From a bacterium (GTDB lineage Bacteria; Desulfobacterota; Binatia; UBA1149; CAITLU01): a DNA stretch of 32,510 bases. The notes below the pieces were generated by a model, which was not told where the DNA came from, did not search any database, and was given only the letters and a program-made list of their open reading frames with translations. Location of the stretch: positions 1 to 32,510 of the forward strand of contig PIVZ01000005.1 in the NCBI GenBank assembly GCA_003354045.1, in the 5' to 3' direction. Made by a program: the position numbers and the translations under genes. Of this stretch, positions 14,771-23,466 are shown piece after piece. Every line of letters starts with the position of its first letter. The stretch's first letter is position 1.

Positions 14771-15573
14771 TACTCGCCCTTGAACTGGGGCTTGCGCTTT
14801 TCTTTGAAGGCCCGGGGGCCTTCTTTGGCATCCTCGCTGGCGAACACCGGGGCGGCCAGACGCATTTCACTGGCAAGCCCTTCGGGAACCGGCTTACCGA
14901 AGTTTTCGACGGCCGACCTCTTGATCGCGGTCACCGCGATCGGGCCATTGTCGGCAATGATGCGCGCAATCCTCTCGGCCTCCTCGACGACCTGCCCCTT
15001 GGGCACCACACGGTTGACGAAACCCAGCTGCAAGGCCTCTTCGGCGTCCATCAGCTCGCCGGTGAGCAGCAGTTCCATCGCCCTGGCATAGGGTATCTGC
15101 AGAGGAAGCTTGATGCTCGAGCCCATGGCCGGGAACAGCGACCACTTGACCTCCTGGACGCCGAACTTTGCACCTTCGGCGGCGATGCGAATATCCGTCG
15201 CATAGAGAATCTCCATGCCGCCCGCTATCGCGTGCCCGTTTATTGCGGCGATGATCGGCTTGAACAGGTCGGCGTCACGGAGCATCGCCTTGGCAGCCGC
15301 CCGCGGGTCCTCGACGACAAGGCGGTCCGCTTCGGTCTCGGGCTTCCTGGCGCCCGTCATGAGAGGAATCAGCAACCCGAGGTCCGCGCCCGCGCAAAAC
15401 ACCTTGTCCCCGGTACCGGTGAGGATCGCACAACGCATGTCCTTGTCCTCGCGGTAGTCGTCCCACGCGGAGATCAAATCCAAGATCGTTTGCGGATCGA
15501 GTGCGTTACGCGCCTCCGGCCGGTTGAACGTCAGATATGCGATCCCGTCCTTCTTCTCATAGATCAGTGCCAT
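14770..15573 (-). CDS. Enoyl-CoA hydratase/isomerase family protein, catalytic residues present
   Basis: A 267-residue crotonase with FNRPEARNALD near the start, oxyanion-hole segments FCAGADL (59-65) and GHAIAGGMEILYA, and a C-terminal KEKRKPQFKGE. Both catalytic glutamates of the hydratase mechanism are present at the right spacing, E121 (GGMEI) and E141 (VQEVKW). It should hydrate a trans-2-enoyl-CoA. This contrasts with the crotonase at 1466-2287, which lacks both. It is the first gene of a leftward group with a thiolase-like gene and DUF35. A GAGGAG-like site lies about 10 nt before the ATG, and a perfect hairpin lies 51 nt upstream. Confidence 0.93.
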   Translation of the reverse strand: MALIYEKKDGIAYLTFNRPEARNALDPQTILDLISAWDDYREDKDMRCAILTGTGDKVFCAGADLGLLIPLMTGARKPETEADRLVVEDPRAAAKAMLRDADLFKPIIAAINGHAIAGGMEILYATDIRIAAEGAKFGVQEVKWSLFPAMGSSIKLPLQIPYARAMELLLTGELMDAEEALQLGFVNRVVPKGQVVEEAERIARIIADNGPIAVTAIKRSAVENFGKPVPEGLASEMRLAAPVFASEDAKEGPRAFKEKRKPQFKGE

Positions 15574-15623
15574 GAAAACGCTTCTCCTCTTCTCGTTGGC
15601 AGATAGTCTCGTCTGCAGAAAGT

Positions 15624-15644
15624 CAACGCGCGTCGGGCGCGTTG
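15624..15644. promoter_or_regulatory. Perfect 8-bp inverted repeat upstream of the enoyl-CoA hydratase gene
   Basis: CAACGCGC and GCGCGTTG flank the 5-base loop GTCGG. It is placed about 50 nt before the leftward start at 15573, so it could be an operator or a 5' leader hairpin. There is no T run, so it does not look like a terminator. Confidence 0.45.
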
Positions 15645-15684
15645 CACGGAACTATAGCCTTTCCCGAGCTGCGGCAACGCTACC

Positions 15685-15717
15685 GCATTGCCACAGCATT
15701 GCCACGGCATTGTCGCA
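15685..15717. repeat. Three tandem 11-bp repeats
   Basis: GCATTGCCACA, GCATTGCCACG and GCATTGTCGCA stand directly in tandem. They lie in the 234-bp spacer between the sulfatase 3' end and the hydratase start, which otherwise holds nothing that I recognise as a gene. Confidence 0.7.
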
Positions 15718-15807
15718 GTATCGCCGCGCACTATTGCGTCAGCCCTGCTGCACCGCCCTGGCAAAGCTCGGAGCGTTCTCCGCGGCAACAGGAAATCGAA
15801 ACGGCGG

Positions 15808-17325
15808 CTACTTCTTCCAACCCATACGGTTGTCGTGCAGCTGCTGCTCCCACTCGTCCATGCGGCGGGCAAGTTTCTCGGCCATTTCGGGATACTTTGT
15901 CGTCAAGTCGTAAGCCTCACCGGGATCGGTGTCGAGGTTGAAGAGAAGCGGCAGTGGCCCGTTGAGATGCTCGCTCAGGCTGCCCATCTTCTTGTTCACT
16001 GGCAGCGGCCACACGTAGTGATTGATCGACCGAAAGTATTTCCACTGCGCGACCCTTATGCCTTCGAGCTCGCCGACGTGGTAGAAGAGGAGCTGCTCGT
16101 GCGGCGACTTCGCGTTCGTCTCGGTAAGCAACCCGGAGATGTTCTTGCCGTCTACTATACGGTCACTGGGTGGCGTAAGCCCCGCCAATGCCAGGCTGGT
16201 AGGCAGTATGTCGATGTTCATCGCCGGCTCATGGCAAACCCGGCCGGACTCGATGTGCCCGGGCCACCTGGCGATGAAAGGTACACGGTGGCCGCCCTCG
16301 TAGCTCTGTCCCTTGCGGCCGCGGAAGAACCCGGGGCTTCCCTGGTACCAAGGGCCGTTGTCGCTGGTGAAGATGAGAAGGGTATTCGCCCCGAGATCGA
16401 GGCGGTCCAAGGCGGCCATCACCTCGCCGACACTCCAGTCCAGCTCCTCTACGGTATCCCCGAAAATGCCGCCCTCCGATTTGTTCTCGAACTCTTCCGA
16501 GGCGTAGAGCGGACGGTGCGGGAAGGTATGGGCGAAATAGAGGAAGAACGGCTTGTCCTTGGACGACTGAATGAACTCGATGGCCCTCTCGGTATAGAGT
16601 CTGGTCAGCTTGGATTGGTCGTCGATCTCCGCTTCCAACTCGTCTTCGTTCAGATAGAGCGGGAACGGATGCATGTCGTTGCTGTGAGGCACGCCAAAGT
16701 AGAAGTCGAACCCGTGATTTCGCGGATTGTGCCGCGGATTCTCCGTGTAGTCGCCGAGGTGCCACTTGCCCACCATGCCGGTCGCGTACCCTCTCACCGC
16801 GAGTGCCTCGGCCAGTGTTATTTCTTCCTCGAGCAAACCGGACGCTTCCCCTGCGGTGGCCATGTCCAGAAGGCCCATCTTTCCGAGAAGGAAACCGAAC
16901 TTCATCAACAGGGCCTGGCTCATTGATGTATTCTCCGCGTACAGCGGAACGTCCAGCCCCATCCTCTTTGCGTATCGTCCCGTCAGCAGGCCGGCTCGCG
17001 ACGGCGTACAGACCGAATCGCTGGAATGAAAATCGGTGAAGCGAACCCCTTGGTCGGCCAGACTGTCGAGGTTCGGCGTCTTGATAGCCGTGCTGCCATA
17101 AGACCCGAGGTCGCCGTAGCCCAGGTCGTCGGCATTGATGACGATGATGTTCGGCGGTTCGGTGCTTGCGTCTGCGCGCACTGCAACGACCTCTCGCACA
17201 TCGACGGGCGCTTCCTGCGCATCGCTGCCCGAGCCGGCCTGCAAGAGGAATGCGGCAGCCAGGGCCACCGCAGTGGCGGTTGCATGTTTCAACGATCTTC
17301 GAGATCTCGGGGTTCGGTCTTCCAT
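15808..17325 (-). CDS. Exported type I sulfatase (FGly-dependent)
   Basis: I start at the ATG at 17325 behind GAGGAAACAA, giving 505 residues with a hydrophobic signal segment (about 13-32, ending near AGSGSDAQ). NADDLGYGDLG (64-74) provides metal-binding Asp residues. CTPSRAGLLTGR (106-117) is the classic sulfatase signature, in which the Cys is converted to formylglycine. FTSDNGPW supplies further metal ligands and GRKGQSYEGGHRVPFIARWP is a conserved C-terminal block. All key residues are present, so an active periplasmic or surface sulfatase acting on an aryl or sugar sulfate ester is expected; the exact substrate cannot be told. A formylglycine-generating enzyme is needed and is not in the window. 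Confidence 0.93.
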   Translation of the reverse strand: MEDRTPRSRRSLKHATATAVALAAAFLLQAGSGSDAQEAPVDVREVVAVRADASTEPPNIIVINADDLGYGDLGSYGSTAIKTPNLDSLADQGVRFTDFHSSDSVCTPSRAGLLTGRYAKRMGLDVPLYAENTSMSQALLMKFGFLLGKMGLLDMATAGEASGLLEEEITLAEALAVRGYATGMVGKWHLGDYTENPRHNPRNHGFDFYFGVPHSNDMHPFPLYLNEDELEAEIDDQSKLTRLYTERAIEFIQSSKDKPFFLYFAHTFPHRPLYASEEFENKSEGGIFGDTVEELDWSVGEVMAALDRLDLGANTLLIFTSDNGPWYQGSPGFFRGRKGQSYEGGHRVPFIARWPGHIESGRVCHEPAMNIDILPTSLALAGLTPPSDRIVDGKNISGLLTETNAKSPHEQLLFYHVGELEGIRVAQWKYFRSINHYVWPLPVNKKMGSLSEHLNGPLPLLFNLDTDPGEAYDLTTKYPEMAEKLARRMDEWEQQLHDNRMGWKK

Positions 17326-17561
17326 TTGTTTCCTCGCACCAAACAGCCGTCGGCTCTGCGCAATATGACCCGCGGACCGACTCAGAGCCAACGAGCTTTG
17401 ATCGTCGGAATCGCCAGGCGCTGCCGGCATCTTGACCGATTTCGAGTCGTCACGTATTCAGAGTTGCTGGGTTCCTGATGGTGGAACTTGCTACGCTGGC
17501 CTCGTGTCGGCGTGAGATGCGGGTACCGCCATCGACAGGTACGAGCATTCTGGAGGCAGCG

Positions 17562-17948
17562 ATGAAAGCGAGAAAGGTGAACGTGGCGGACCTTGCCCGG
17601 CTCCCGGCCTTCTGCCACGCGGTGGTGGCAGGCGATTACATTTTCGTCTCGGGCACTTTGGGCATCAAGCCCGGCTCGTTCGAACTGGCCGAAGGAGGAA
17701 CCGGACCGGAAACCGCGCAGACGCTACGCAACATCGAGACGGTTCTGAAAGAATGCGAGGCGTCGCTGGACGATGTGGTCAAGGCCAACGTCTTCCTCAC
17801 CGACATGGGCACGTTCACCGAAATGAACGAAGCCTATCTCGAGATCATGGGCACCGATCCGCCGGCGAGGATTACCGTCGGCCGCGCAGAGCTGGCGCTT
17901 GGCGCGGCCGTCGAGATCGACTGCGTGGCCTACAAACCGGCCCACTGA
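17562..17948 (+). CDS. RidA family (YjgF/YER057c/UK114) protein
   Basis: I start at the ATG at 17562 behind TGGAGGCAGCG, giving the usual length of 128 residues. Typical features are GDYIFVSGTLGI near the N-terminus, QTLRNIETVLKECEASLDDV in the middle, and PPARITVGRAELALGAAVEIDCVAY, where R103 is the conserved Arg and E118 a conserved acidic residue. RidA proteins hydrolyse reactive enamine/imine intermediates from PLP enzymes. It is a single rightward gene between the sulfatase and the RND transporter, so its physiological partner is not indicated by the context. Confidence 0.92.
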   Translation: MKARKVNVADLARLPAFCHAVVAGDYIFVSGTLGIKPGSFELAEGGTGPETAQTLRNIETVLKECEASLDDVVKANVFLTDMGTFTEMNEAYLEIMGTDPPARITVGRAELALGAAVEIDCVAYKPAH

Positions 17949-17975
17949 CCCGCAACCTGTCCGGTGACGAGCGGC

Positions 17976-20192
17976 TCACTGTCGAGTACCGCGTCGTTCG
18001 AGGACACCGAGCAACACCGGCAGCAACACCAGATCGGCCAACCAGGCCACGACGGCCACGGCGATCATCACCACGGCCAGGATCTGGTTGCCTCTGAAGG
18101 CAGACAGCAAGAGCGCGCCGAAGCCGGCCACGAGCATGGCGGAGGTGATCGACAGCGGCACTCCGCTTCGTTCGAGAGTGCGCGAGATTGCATCGTCGAG
18201 GCCGCTGCCGCTGGAGAGCTCGTCACGCAGGGCGAGCACGAAGTGTATGGTGTCATCGACGACCAGCCCCAGAGCCACGCCGGGCGCCAGCAGCAGGCCG
18301 GAGCTGAAGCCGGCGCCGCTCAGCCCGAGAGCGCCGAGCACCAGCCACAGAGGGATGAGGTTCGGAACAAGCGCGATCAGCCACAGCCGCAGCGAGCGCA
18401 CGGCCAGCAGGAGTAACACGCCGACCGCGGAGAAGGCCAGGACGAAGCTCTGGAGGATTTCGCCGAGGAGCGCTCGCTCCATGTTCTTGTAGACCAGCGG
18501 CCAGCCGGTCAGCCGCACCTCGAAGAGATCGTCCAGACCGTCTTCGAAGCCGTGAAGGTCACGCACGAAAGCGGGAAAGCGCTCGGGCTGCATCATACGC
18601 ACGCGCGCTACTACGCGAAGCAACTCCTGCTCTCGGTGAATCCATGTGCCGAGCGCTTTGGCCTGGGCCGGTGGCAGATCGGCAGAGCGAAGCCCCTCGA
18701 TTACGGCACGCATCTCCTCGGCAGTGGGATTGCGACCGAACGCTCCGCGGAAGCTGTTAGCACCGACTGCCAGCAGCTCGACCGGAGAAGTGACGGAGGT
18801 AACCAGCTCGCGCTGGCCGAGCAGGCGGGCGAAGTCCGTGAGTCTTTCGATTACCTCCGGGTCGCCCAGACGGTGCGGCTCACGCAGACGGAGCAGGAAC
18901 GAGACGGCGGCAATTCCGCCCCAATCTTCCTCGATGCGCTCTAGCTTCTCGGTAATCGGATGGCGGTCGCCGAACAAGCGGGGGAAGTCGGCACGGATGT
19001 CGAGACCGGCCAATCCCGGTGCGGTCAACGCTAGTGCAACAAGGGTGATCGCCAACACGGACCGCGGCCGGTGCAAACGGGTAAGCCTGGAGACGCCGCT
19101 CACGAGTCCGAGCGAGCCGCGGGGGTCGAAGCGGTTGAGCAAGAAAGGAAGTATCGTGAAGGAAGACAGCAGGGCCCAGGCGGTACCGACAGCGGCAAGC
19201 GCCCCGAACTGACGTATCTGCGGCAGCGAGCTCCATTGGAGCGCACAGAACCCTGCCATCGTCGTCAGCGAAGTCCACAGACAGGGCGGAAAGACCTCCC
19301 ACATGGCAGAAGCGATCGCAGCGTCCGCGGAAAGATCTTGCCGGCGTAGTCGGCAGTAGCCGTATGTCAGATGGATGCCGTCGAGCAGGCCGACGGTCAG
19401 GATCACCGCGGCAACGACCAGGCTGAAGTGACTGATCTGCCACCCCAGCAACCCGGCAAGCCCGAACGTACCCGATATGTTTAGGGCACTCACAGCCACA
19501 ATCACGGCTGCGCAGCGAAATGAGCGGAAGGACAGCGAGAGGATTACAAGGACCAGCGTAGCGAGTGGTGCGACGATGACCGCCACGTCGCGATGGGCAA
19601 CGTCGATCGCTGCCATCTGGAACGGAAGGCTGCCCGCCGGTGTGAAGGTGTAGGGCTCCGGCCTCGCCTCGATCCACTTCTCCAGCTCGCCCATCACCGT
19701 GGCCTGCGCGCCGGCCCGGGTGTCCGCTCCGACGTCGAGAGAAAGCACGAGGAGGGCTCCCCTTCGGTCGCGCCGCAGGAAGCTCGTGCGTGCGATCGGA
19801 TGGCGGTAGGCAGCCTCGACCGGGTGGTCGCTGTCGGCAAGCGTCGTTATCCGCCAGCTCGAGGGCGAGTCCCACGCGATCGTGGGAAGGTCGAGCAAGG
19901 TCGTTACACCGTTGACCCCCTGCAGAGCCGCTAGCTCGCGACTCCAGGTTCGGAGCTGGCGTGGCAATGCGCGAGCGTCGAGCTCGGTGGGCGACTCGAC
20001 CAGCACCACCACGGTCTCGCCAACGCCGAAGAGCTCTTCCTCGCGCTCGAGGCTGGCGACCGCCGGATCGTCCGGCAGGAAGCGGTCGCGCAACTCCTGG
20101 GTGAGTTCGAGCTTCACGATTCCAAGGCCGGCGCAGAGGTGCAGCGCGAGCGCGGCGAGCAATGCTCTTGTCAACCACCTGGGGTGCACCAT
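17976..20192 (-). CDS. RND/MMPL-family transporter
   Basis: I use an internal ATG at 20192 (738 residues) just before the first membrane helix (RWLTRALLAALALHLCAG); the track start is 23 codons earlier and neither has a clear ribosome binding site. The layout is that of the resistance-nodulation-division superfamily with sterol-sensing-like segments: helix 1, a large periplasmic loop, five helices (about 210-380), a second helix and loop, and five more helices (about 600-735) ending in LVLLPVLLG. The DDTIHFVLAL segment in the second half is typical of MMPL/HpnN-like proteins. It probably moves a lipid or hydrophobic compound across or out of the inner membrane using the proton gradient. No periplasmic adaptor gene is adjacent. 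Confidence 0.85.
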   Translation of the reverse strand: MVHPRWLTRALLAALALHLCAGLGIVKLELTQELRDRFLPDDPAVASLEREEELFGVGETVVVLVESPTELDARALPRQLRTWSRELAALQGVNGVTTLLDLPTIAWDSPSSWRITTLADSDHPVEAAYRHPIARTSFLRRDRRGALLVLSLDVGADTRAGAQATVMGELEKWIEARPEPYTFTPAGSLPFQMAAIDVAHRDVAVIVAPLATLVLVILSLSFRSFRCAAVIVAVSALNISGTFGLAGLLGWQISHFSLVVAAVILTVGLLDGIHLTYGYCRLRRQDLSADAAIASAMWEVFPPCLWTSLTTMAGFCALQWSSLPQIRQFGALAAVGTAWALLSSFTILPFLLNRFDPRGSLGLVSGVSRLTRLHRPRSVLAITLVALALTAPGLAGLDIRADFPRLFGDRHPITEKLERIEEDWGGIAAVSFLLRLREPHRLGDPEVIERLTDFARLLGQRELVTSVTSPVELLAVGANSFRGAFGRNPTAEEMRAVIEGLRSADLPPAQAKALGTWIHREQELLRVVARVRMMQPERFPAFVRDLHGFEDGLDDLFEVRLTGWPLVYKNMERALLGEILQSFVLAFSAVGVLLLLAVRSLRLWLIALVPNLIPLWLVLGALGLSGAGFSSGLLLAPGVALGLVVDDTIHFVLALRDELSSGSGLDDAISRTLERSGVPLSITSAMLVAGFGALLLSAFRGNQILAVVMIAVAVVAWLADLVLLPVLLGVLERRGTRQ

Positions 20193-20283
20193 AAGATGAC
20201 ATTGTGTGGGTCTGGTGAGAGGATGTCCACGATGCCCATGTGGCCTGCCGGCCATGAGCACCGGCGGCGCCCGTAATCACCAT

Positions 20284-20308
20284 GGACCGGCTGTACAGCA
20301 GCCGGTCC
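20284..20308. promoter_or_regulatory. Perfect 10-bp inverted repeat in the divergent spacer
   Basis: GGACCGGCTG and CAGCCGGTCC flank the 5-base loop TACAG. It lies between the leftward transporter and a rightward small ORF (ATG 20347). The strong stem without a T run suggests a 5' leader structure or an operator rather than a terminator. Confidence 0.55.
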
Positions 20309-20346
20309 GGCACAGATGATCCCGAGACATACCGGAAGAGGCAACC

Positions 20347-20436
20347 ATGAGAATGTTCCCGTCATATCGACGACTGATTTTTCTGTCACTGGCAGTCATC
20401 GGCTGCATTGCCACTGCCGGATGTCCCGGCTGTTAG
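20347..20436 (+). CDS. Candidate small exported lipopeptide (29 residues)
   Basis: This ORF is too short for the track. ATG 20347 follows GAAGAGGCAACC, a plausible ribosome binding site. The product has a positively charged start (MRMFPSYRR), a hydrophobic core (LIFLSLAVIG), possible lipobox cysteines (VIGC, TAGC), and ends in CPGC before TAG. The next gene, a larger secreted protein, starts 22 nt downstream, so it is probably cotranscribed. It may be a tiny lipoprotein or a leader peptide; coding status needs proof, for example conservation. Confidence 0.4.
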   Translation: MRMFPSYRRLIFLSLAVIGCIATAGCPGC

Positions 20437-20458
20437 CCCGTTTCTCCAGAGGAGACAG

Positions 20459-21559
20459 ATGAAGATCACCACGATACATCGATGGATGAGCGGGCTCGCG
20501 ATAGCGGCCCTGCTCATATGCCCTCACTTTGCGAATGCCGCCCAGGGAGACTGCGGACAGCCGAGCAGCACTGGCCCGAAGCCGACGACCACGGATGCGC
20601 TGAGCGTGCTCAAGTCCGCGGTAAAGGGAAGCGGGTGCGACGAGTGTGTCTGTGACGTAAACGGCTCCGGCGGAGCCACGCCGATCACTGCAACCGACGC
20701 ATTGGTCACTTTGGGGGTCGCGGTCGGTAAGGATCTACAATTGCAGTGTCCGCCCTGCGGAACGACAACGACGAGTAGCAGCACTACCACATGCTACTGG
20801 TTCTGCTCGACGAGCACTTCGACTACTTTGTCTTCGCCGACCACCACGACGACGACCACGACGCTGGGCGGACAACCGGCCCTCGCGGCCGGCGACTTTC
20901 CCGGCGTGACGCCGTGCTCGGATCGAGACACGCTGCCGGACGATCCGACTTTCCTTACCGCCATCACCAACGCCGTCGAGGCCGACAACGTGGTGAACTT
21001 CACTCAGTACGACACCGACGGGCTGCCGGAGATCTGCGGCCTGGCGGACGCCGACAACGCGCTCGATCCCGGTAACGTGCCTTGGGACCCGGCAGAGAAC
21101 AACGAAATCACGGTCTGTAACCCGTTCCCGGGCAATGTGGTCGACTTCTTCAACAACGTTCCACTCGGCCATGGACCGGACCTGTGCCAGACCGGCAACA
21201 ACACCTCCACCCTGGCGATGCCGCGAGCGGGCACCTACCGAAAGGACGCTTGCATAGAACACGGGGGCAACGCCTACCGGGTGCGCACACGTATGTCCGT
21301 GAGCGGCGCATCCGTGGATCAGATGTTTGCCAACCTCGGTATCGGCAGGTCCGACTTGAAAGCGTGCGACGGGACGACGGAGATCGCCACGCAGGCTCAA
21401 GCCAAGGCGTTCCTCACCGCAAACCCGCGCAGCTTCGACGTCGCGATCAAGTCCGCCACCTGTAACGGAGGGGTCGAGCATCTGTCGGTAACCGCAGAGA
21501 TCATCTGCGTGAACAAGCTGGCGGGACCGTGCCCACCGGCGGACATTGCCTGCTTCTGA
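20459..21559 (+). CDS. Secreted Cys-rich protein with dockerin-like segment and Thr-rich linker
   Basis: I start at the ATG at 20459 behind AGAGGAGACAG; 366 residues. A signal peptide ends at HFANA|AQG (about residue 27). Residues about 42-90 hold two related segments, TTTDALSVLKSAVKGSG and ITATDALVTLGVAVG, with DVNGSG between. They resemble dockerin/EF-hand-like calcium-binding repeats. A Thr/Ser-rich linker with CYWFC covers about 101-136. The remaining 230 residues have evenly spread Cys and do not match a family that I recognise. It is likely an extracellular or surface protein. It is preceded by the small lipopeptide ORF and converges with the aldolase operon. Confidence 0.75.
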   Translation: MKITTIHRWMSGLAIAALLICPHFANAAQGDCGQPSSTGPKPTTTDALSVLKSAVKGSGCDECVCDVNGSGGATPITATDALVTLGVAVGKDLQLQCPPCGTTTTSSSTTTCYWFCSTSTSTTLSSPTTTTTTTTLGGQPALAAGDFPGVTPCSDRDTLPDDPTFLTAITNAVEADNVVNFTQYDTDGLPEICGLADADNALDPGNVPWDPAENNEITVCNPFPGNVVDFFNNVPLGHGPDLCQTGNNTSTLAMPRAGTYRKDACIEHGGNAYRVRTRMSVSGASVDQMFANLGIGRSDLKACDGTTEIATQAQAKAFLTANPRSFDVAIKSATCNGGVEHLSVTAEIICVNKLAGPCPPADIACF

Positions 21560-21637
21560 GCACGAGTGAGGCGGACGGGCTTACCGGTGTCAGCCGGCTC
21601 TTTCCCGGCCCGGGCGTACCGAGCCCTGCGTCTCTCC

Positions 21638-22432
21638 CTACTCGCGCAGCATACCGAGCGCATCTTCGGCGGACGTGTCGTCGTGAATCATGGCGCGCAC
21701 GGCTTTTATCAAAGGCACGGGACGATCGCTTTGCCAGATGTTGCGCCCCATGACGATTCCCGCTGCTCCTCCGTCGAGGGCACCGCGGATCATCCGTAGC
21801 GTCTCCTCGTCAGTCTCGCACTTCGGACCTCCGGCTATGGCCACCGGGACCGGACAACCGCCCGTGACCTTGTCGAAGCCAGTTGCCGTGTAGTAGGTCT
21901 TGACGATATCGGCGCCGTGCTCAGCCGCGACCCGCGCGCCCAAGGCGATGAACTCAGGATCTTGCGCTTTCTCTTTGTCCTTGCCCACCCCGATCACGCC
22001 CACCAACGGCACCTCCCAGCGCCGGCAGCTTTCCGCGACCGCAGCCATCTGCTGAAGCGTCGTGTGCTCGTTGGCAGAACCGATGAATGCAGAGAAAGCC
22101 ACCGCATCGGCCGAGAGGGTCAGCAACTCCTCCACTGATGCCGTCACGCCCTCGTTGGTGATGTCGGGGCCGGCGATGGTCGCAGCGCCGCTGGCGCGCA
22201 AGATTAGGCCGGTCGAACCGCGCGGCTCGTAGGCGTGAGTGAATATCCCTTTGGTCATGAGCCAGGCGTCCGTATAGGACTCGAGCATCTCGAAAACCTT
22301 GGCAGGCTTCTCGAGCCCGGTCATCGGTCCGAGCGCCATGCCATGAGCGACGGCGACGATCAGGCCGCGGCCTGTTTCGGGGTTGAGTATCCTGGAGAGC
22401 CTGTTCTTTTTGCCTTTCATGTACGTTTCCAT
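21638..22432 (-). CDS. DhnA/LsrF-type class I aldolase homologue, atypical active site
   Basis: A 264-residue TIM barrel of the DhnA family (archaeal-type fructose-bisphosphate aldolase, ADH synthase, LsrF). ADIVKTYYTATGF carries the Schiff-base lysine (K178). AIAGGPKCETDEETLRMI (199-216) and GAAGIVMGRNIWQS (222-235) form the phosphate site. The family's DHG motif near the N-terminus is AHG here (A29), and the Tyr expected after strand 5 is not seen (VPLVGVIGVGKDK). Chemistry may thus differ from standard aldolases. An alternative start is the ATG at 22420. It is the last gene of a four-gene operon, 5 nt after the dehydrogenase. A role in building a small-molecule precursor is inferred from context. 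Confidence 0.85.
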   Translation of the reverse strand: METYMKGKKNRLSRILNPETGRGLIVAVAHGMALGPMTGLEKPAKVFEMLESYTDAWLMTKGIFTHAYEPRGSTGLILRASGAATIAGPDITNEGVTASVEELLTLSADAVAFSAFIGSANEHTTLQQMAAVAESCRRWEVPLVGVIGVGKDKEKAQDPEFIALGARVAAEHGADIVKTYYTATGFDKVTGGCPVPVAIAGGPKCETDEETLRMIRGALDGGAAGIVMGRNIWQSDRPVPLIKAVRAMIHDDTSAEDALGMLRE

Positions 22433-22437
22433 TCGCC

Positions 22438-23466
22438 TCAGTCGAACATGATGATGGTCTTGAAGCCCGCGCCACTCTTGGTCCGCTCTACCGCTTCAAT
22501 CAAGCCTTCGAGGCCACATCGCGCCGAGATCACCTTCGCCAGCGTATCGTGGTTGTCCTTCACGAATTCGAGAGACCTCAGGAAATGCTGCAACGATGCG
22601 GCAAACGTCCCTGTCAAGACGATCTCGCCATAGTGCAGCCAGCGGGGGTCGAGACTGATCGTCTCACCCTTCGGGGTCCCGCCGAAGATGTTGAATACTC
22701 CGCCGCTGCGAACGAGAGGCAGAGATTCCTCGACAACCTTCGATAACCCGATGGCGGCGATGACCACGTCGGCTCCGACCTCGGTCAGCCTTCGCACTTG
22801 TTCCAAAACGTTTGTTTCTTGTGGATTGATAGCCTCATCGGCTCCGACTTCTCGGGCTTTGATCAGCCGGGCCTCGATGGGATCGACGGCTATCACACGT
22901 GCTCCCATCGCCTTCGACACGATGACGTGCAGCAATCCCAGCGGTCCACATCCGATGACGGCCACGTTGTTGCCGGCCGTCGTCCCGCACAGCTCCGCAG
23001 CCGACAGACAGCAGGAAACCGGCTCGATCATTGCCGCCATATCGAACGGCATGTCTCCGATGTCCACTATCCCACCGAGCTCGACGATTCGGCTCGGCAC
23101 CAGTACATACTCGGCAAATCCGCCGTCGGCGCCGTGGGCCAACCCGTACTGATCGGTGCAGAGGCTGTGCCGCCCACGGGCGCAGAAGTAGCAGCGGCCG
23201 CAAGCCGCTATCGGATAGACGGCCACGCGCTGGCCGATGGTCAGGCCGGATACGCCTTCGCCGACAGCCTCGACAGTGCCCGCGACTTCATGCCCGAGTA
23301 TCGTTGGCAAGTCTTTCGGCAGCCCGGAGCCACCGAGGATCTTGACGTCGGTAGCGCAGACCCCCGAGCCCCTGACCTTTATCAGTACCTCCCCGGTTCC
23401 GGGACTCGGGGTCGGCACGTCGGCAATGCGGATGTCATCTTTACCGTGGACAACGGCAGCTCTCAT
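22438..23466 (-). CDS. Zinc-dependent medium-chain alcohol dehydrogenase (MDR)
   Basis: A 342-residue MDR protein. GVCATDVKI and GHEVAGTVEAVGEG carry catalytic zinc ligands, CGRCYFCARGRHSLC is the structural zinc lobe, and VIGCGPLGLLHVIVSKAMGA followed by RVIAVD is the NAD-binding Rossmann motif with Asp favouring NAD. It resembles sorbitol/threonine dehydrogenase-type enzymes and should oxidise or reduce a polyol or hydroxy-ketone. Its ATGA overlaps the stop of the TrpF-like gene, and AGGTGAG is upstream. Its position between a TrpF-like isomerase and an aldolase homologue suggests action on a phosphosugar-derived intermediate, which is inference. Confidence 0.93.
   Translation of the reverse strand: MRAAVVHGKDDIRIADVPTPSPGTGEVLIKVRGSGVCATDVKILGGSGLPKDLPTILGHEVAGTVEAVGEGVSGLTIGQRVAVYPIAACGRCYFCARGRHSLCTDQYGLAHGADGGFAEYVLVPSRIVELGGIVDIGDMPFDMAAMIEPVSCCLSAAELCGTTAGNNVAVIGCGPLGLLHVIVSKAMGARVIAVDPIEARLIKAREVGADEAINPQETNVLEQVRRLTEVGADVVIAAIGLSKVVEESLPLVRSGGVFNIFGGTPKGETISLDPRWLHYGEIVLTGTFAASLQHFLRSLEFVKDNHDTLAKVISARCGLEGLIEAVERTKSGAGFKTIIMFD

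Noticed and set aside
15688-16926. 412-residue ORF on the plus strand
   Set aside because: Antisense to the sulfatase, which has the complete CxPSR signature.
18880-20313. 477-residue minus-strand ORF in another frame of the RND gene
   Set aside because: Arg-rich shadow; the RND frame has the proper membrane helices.
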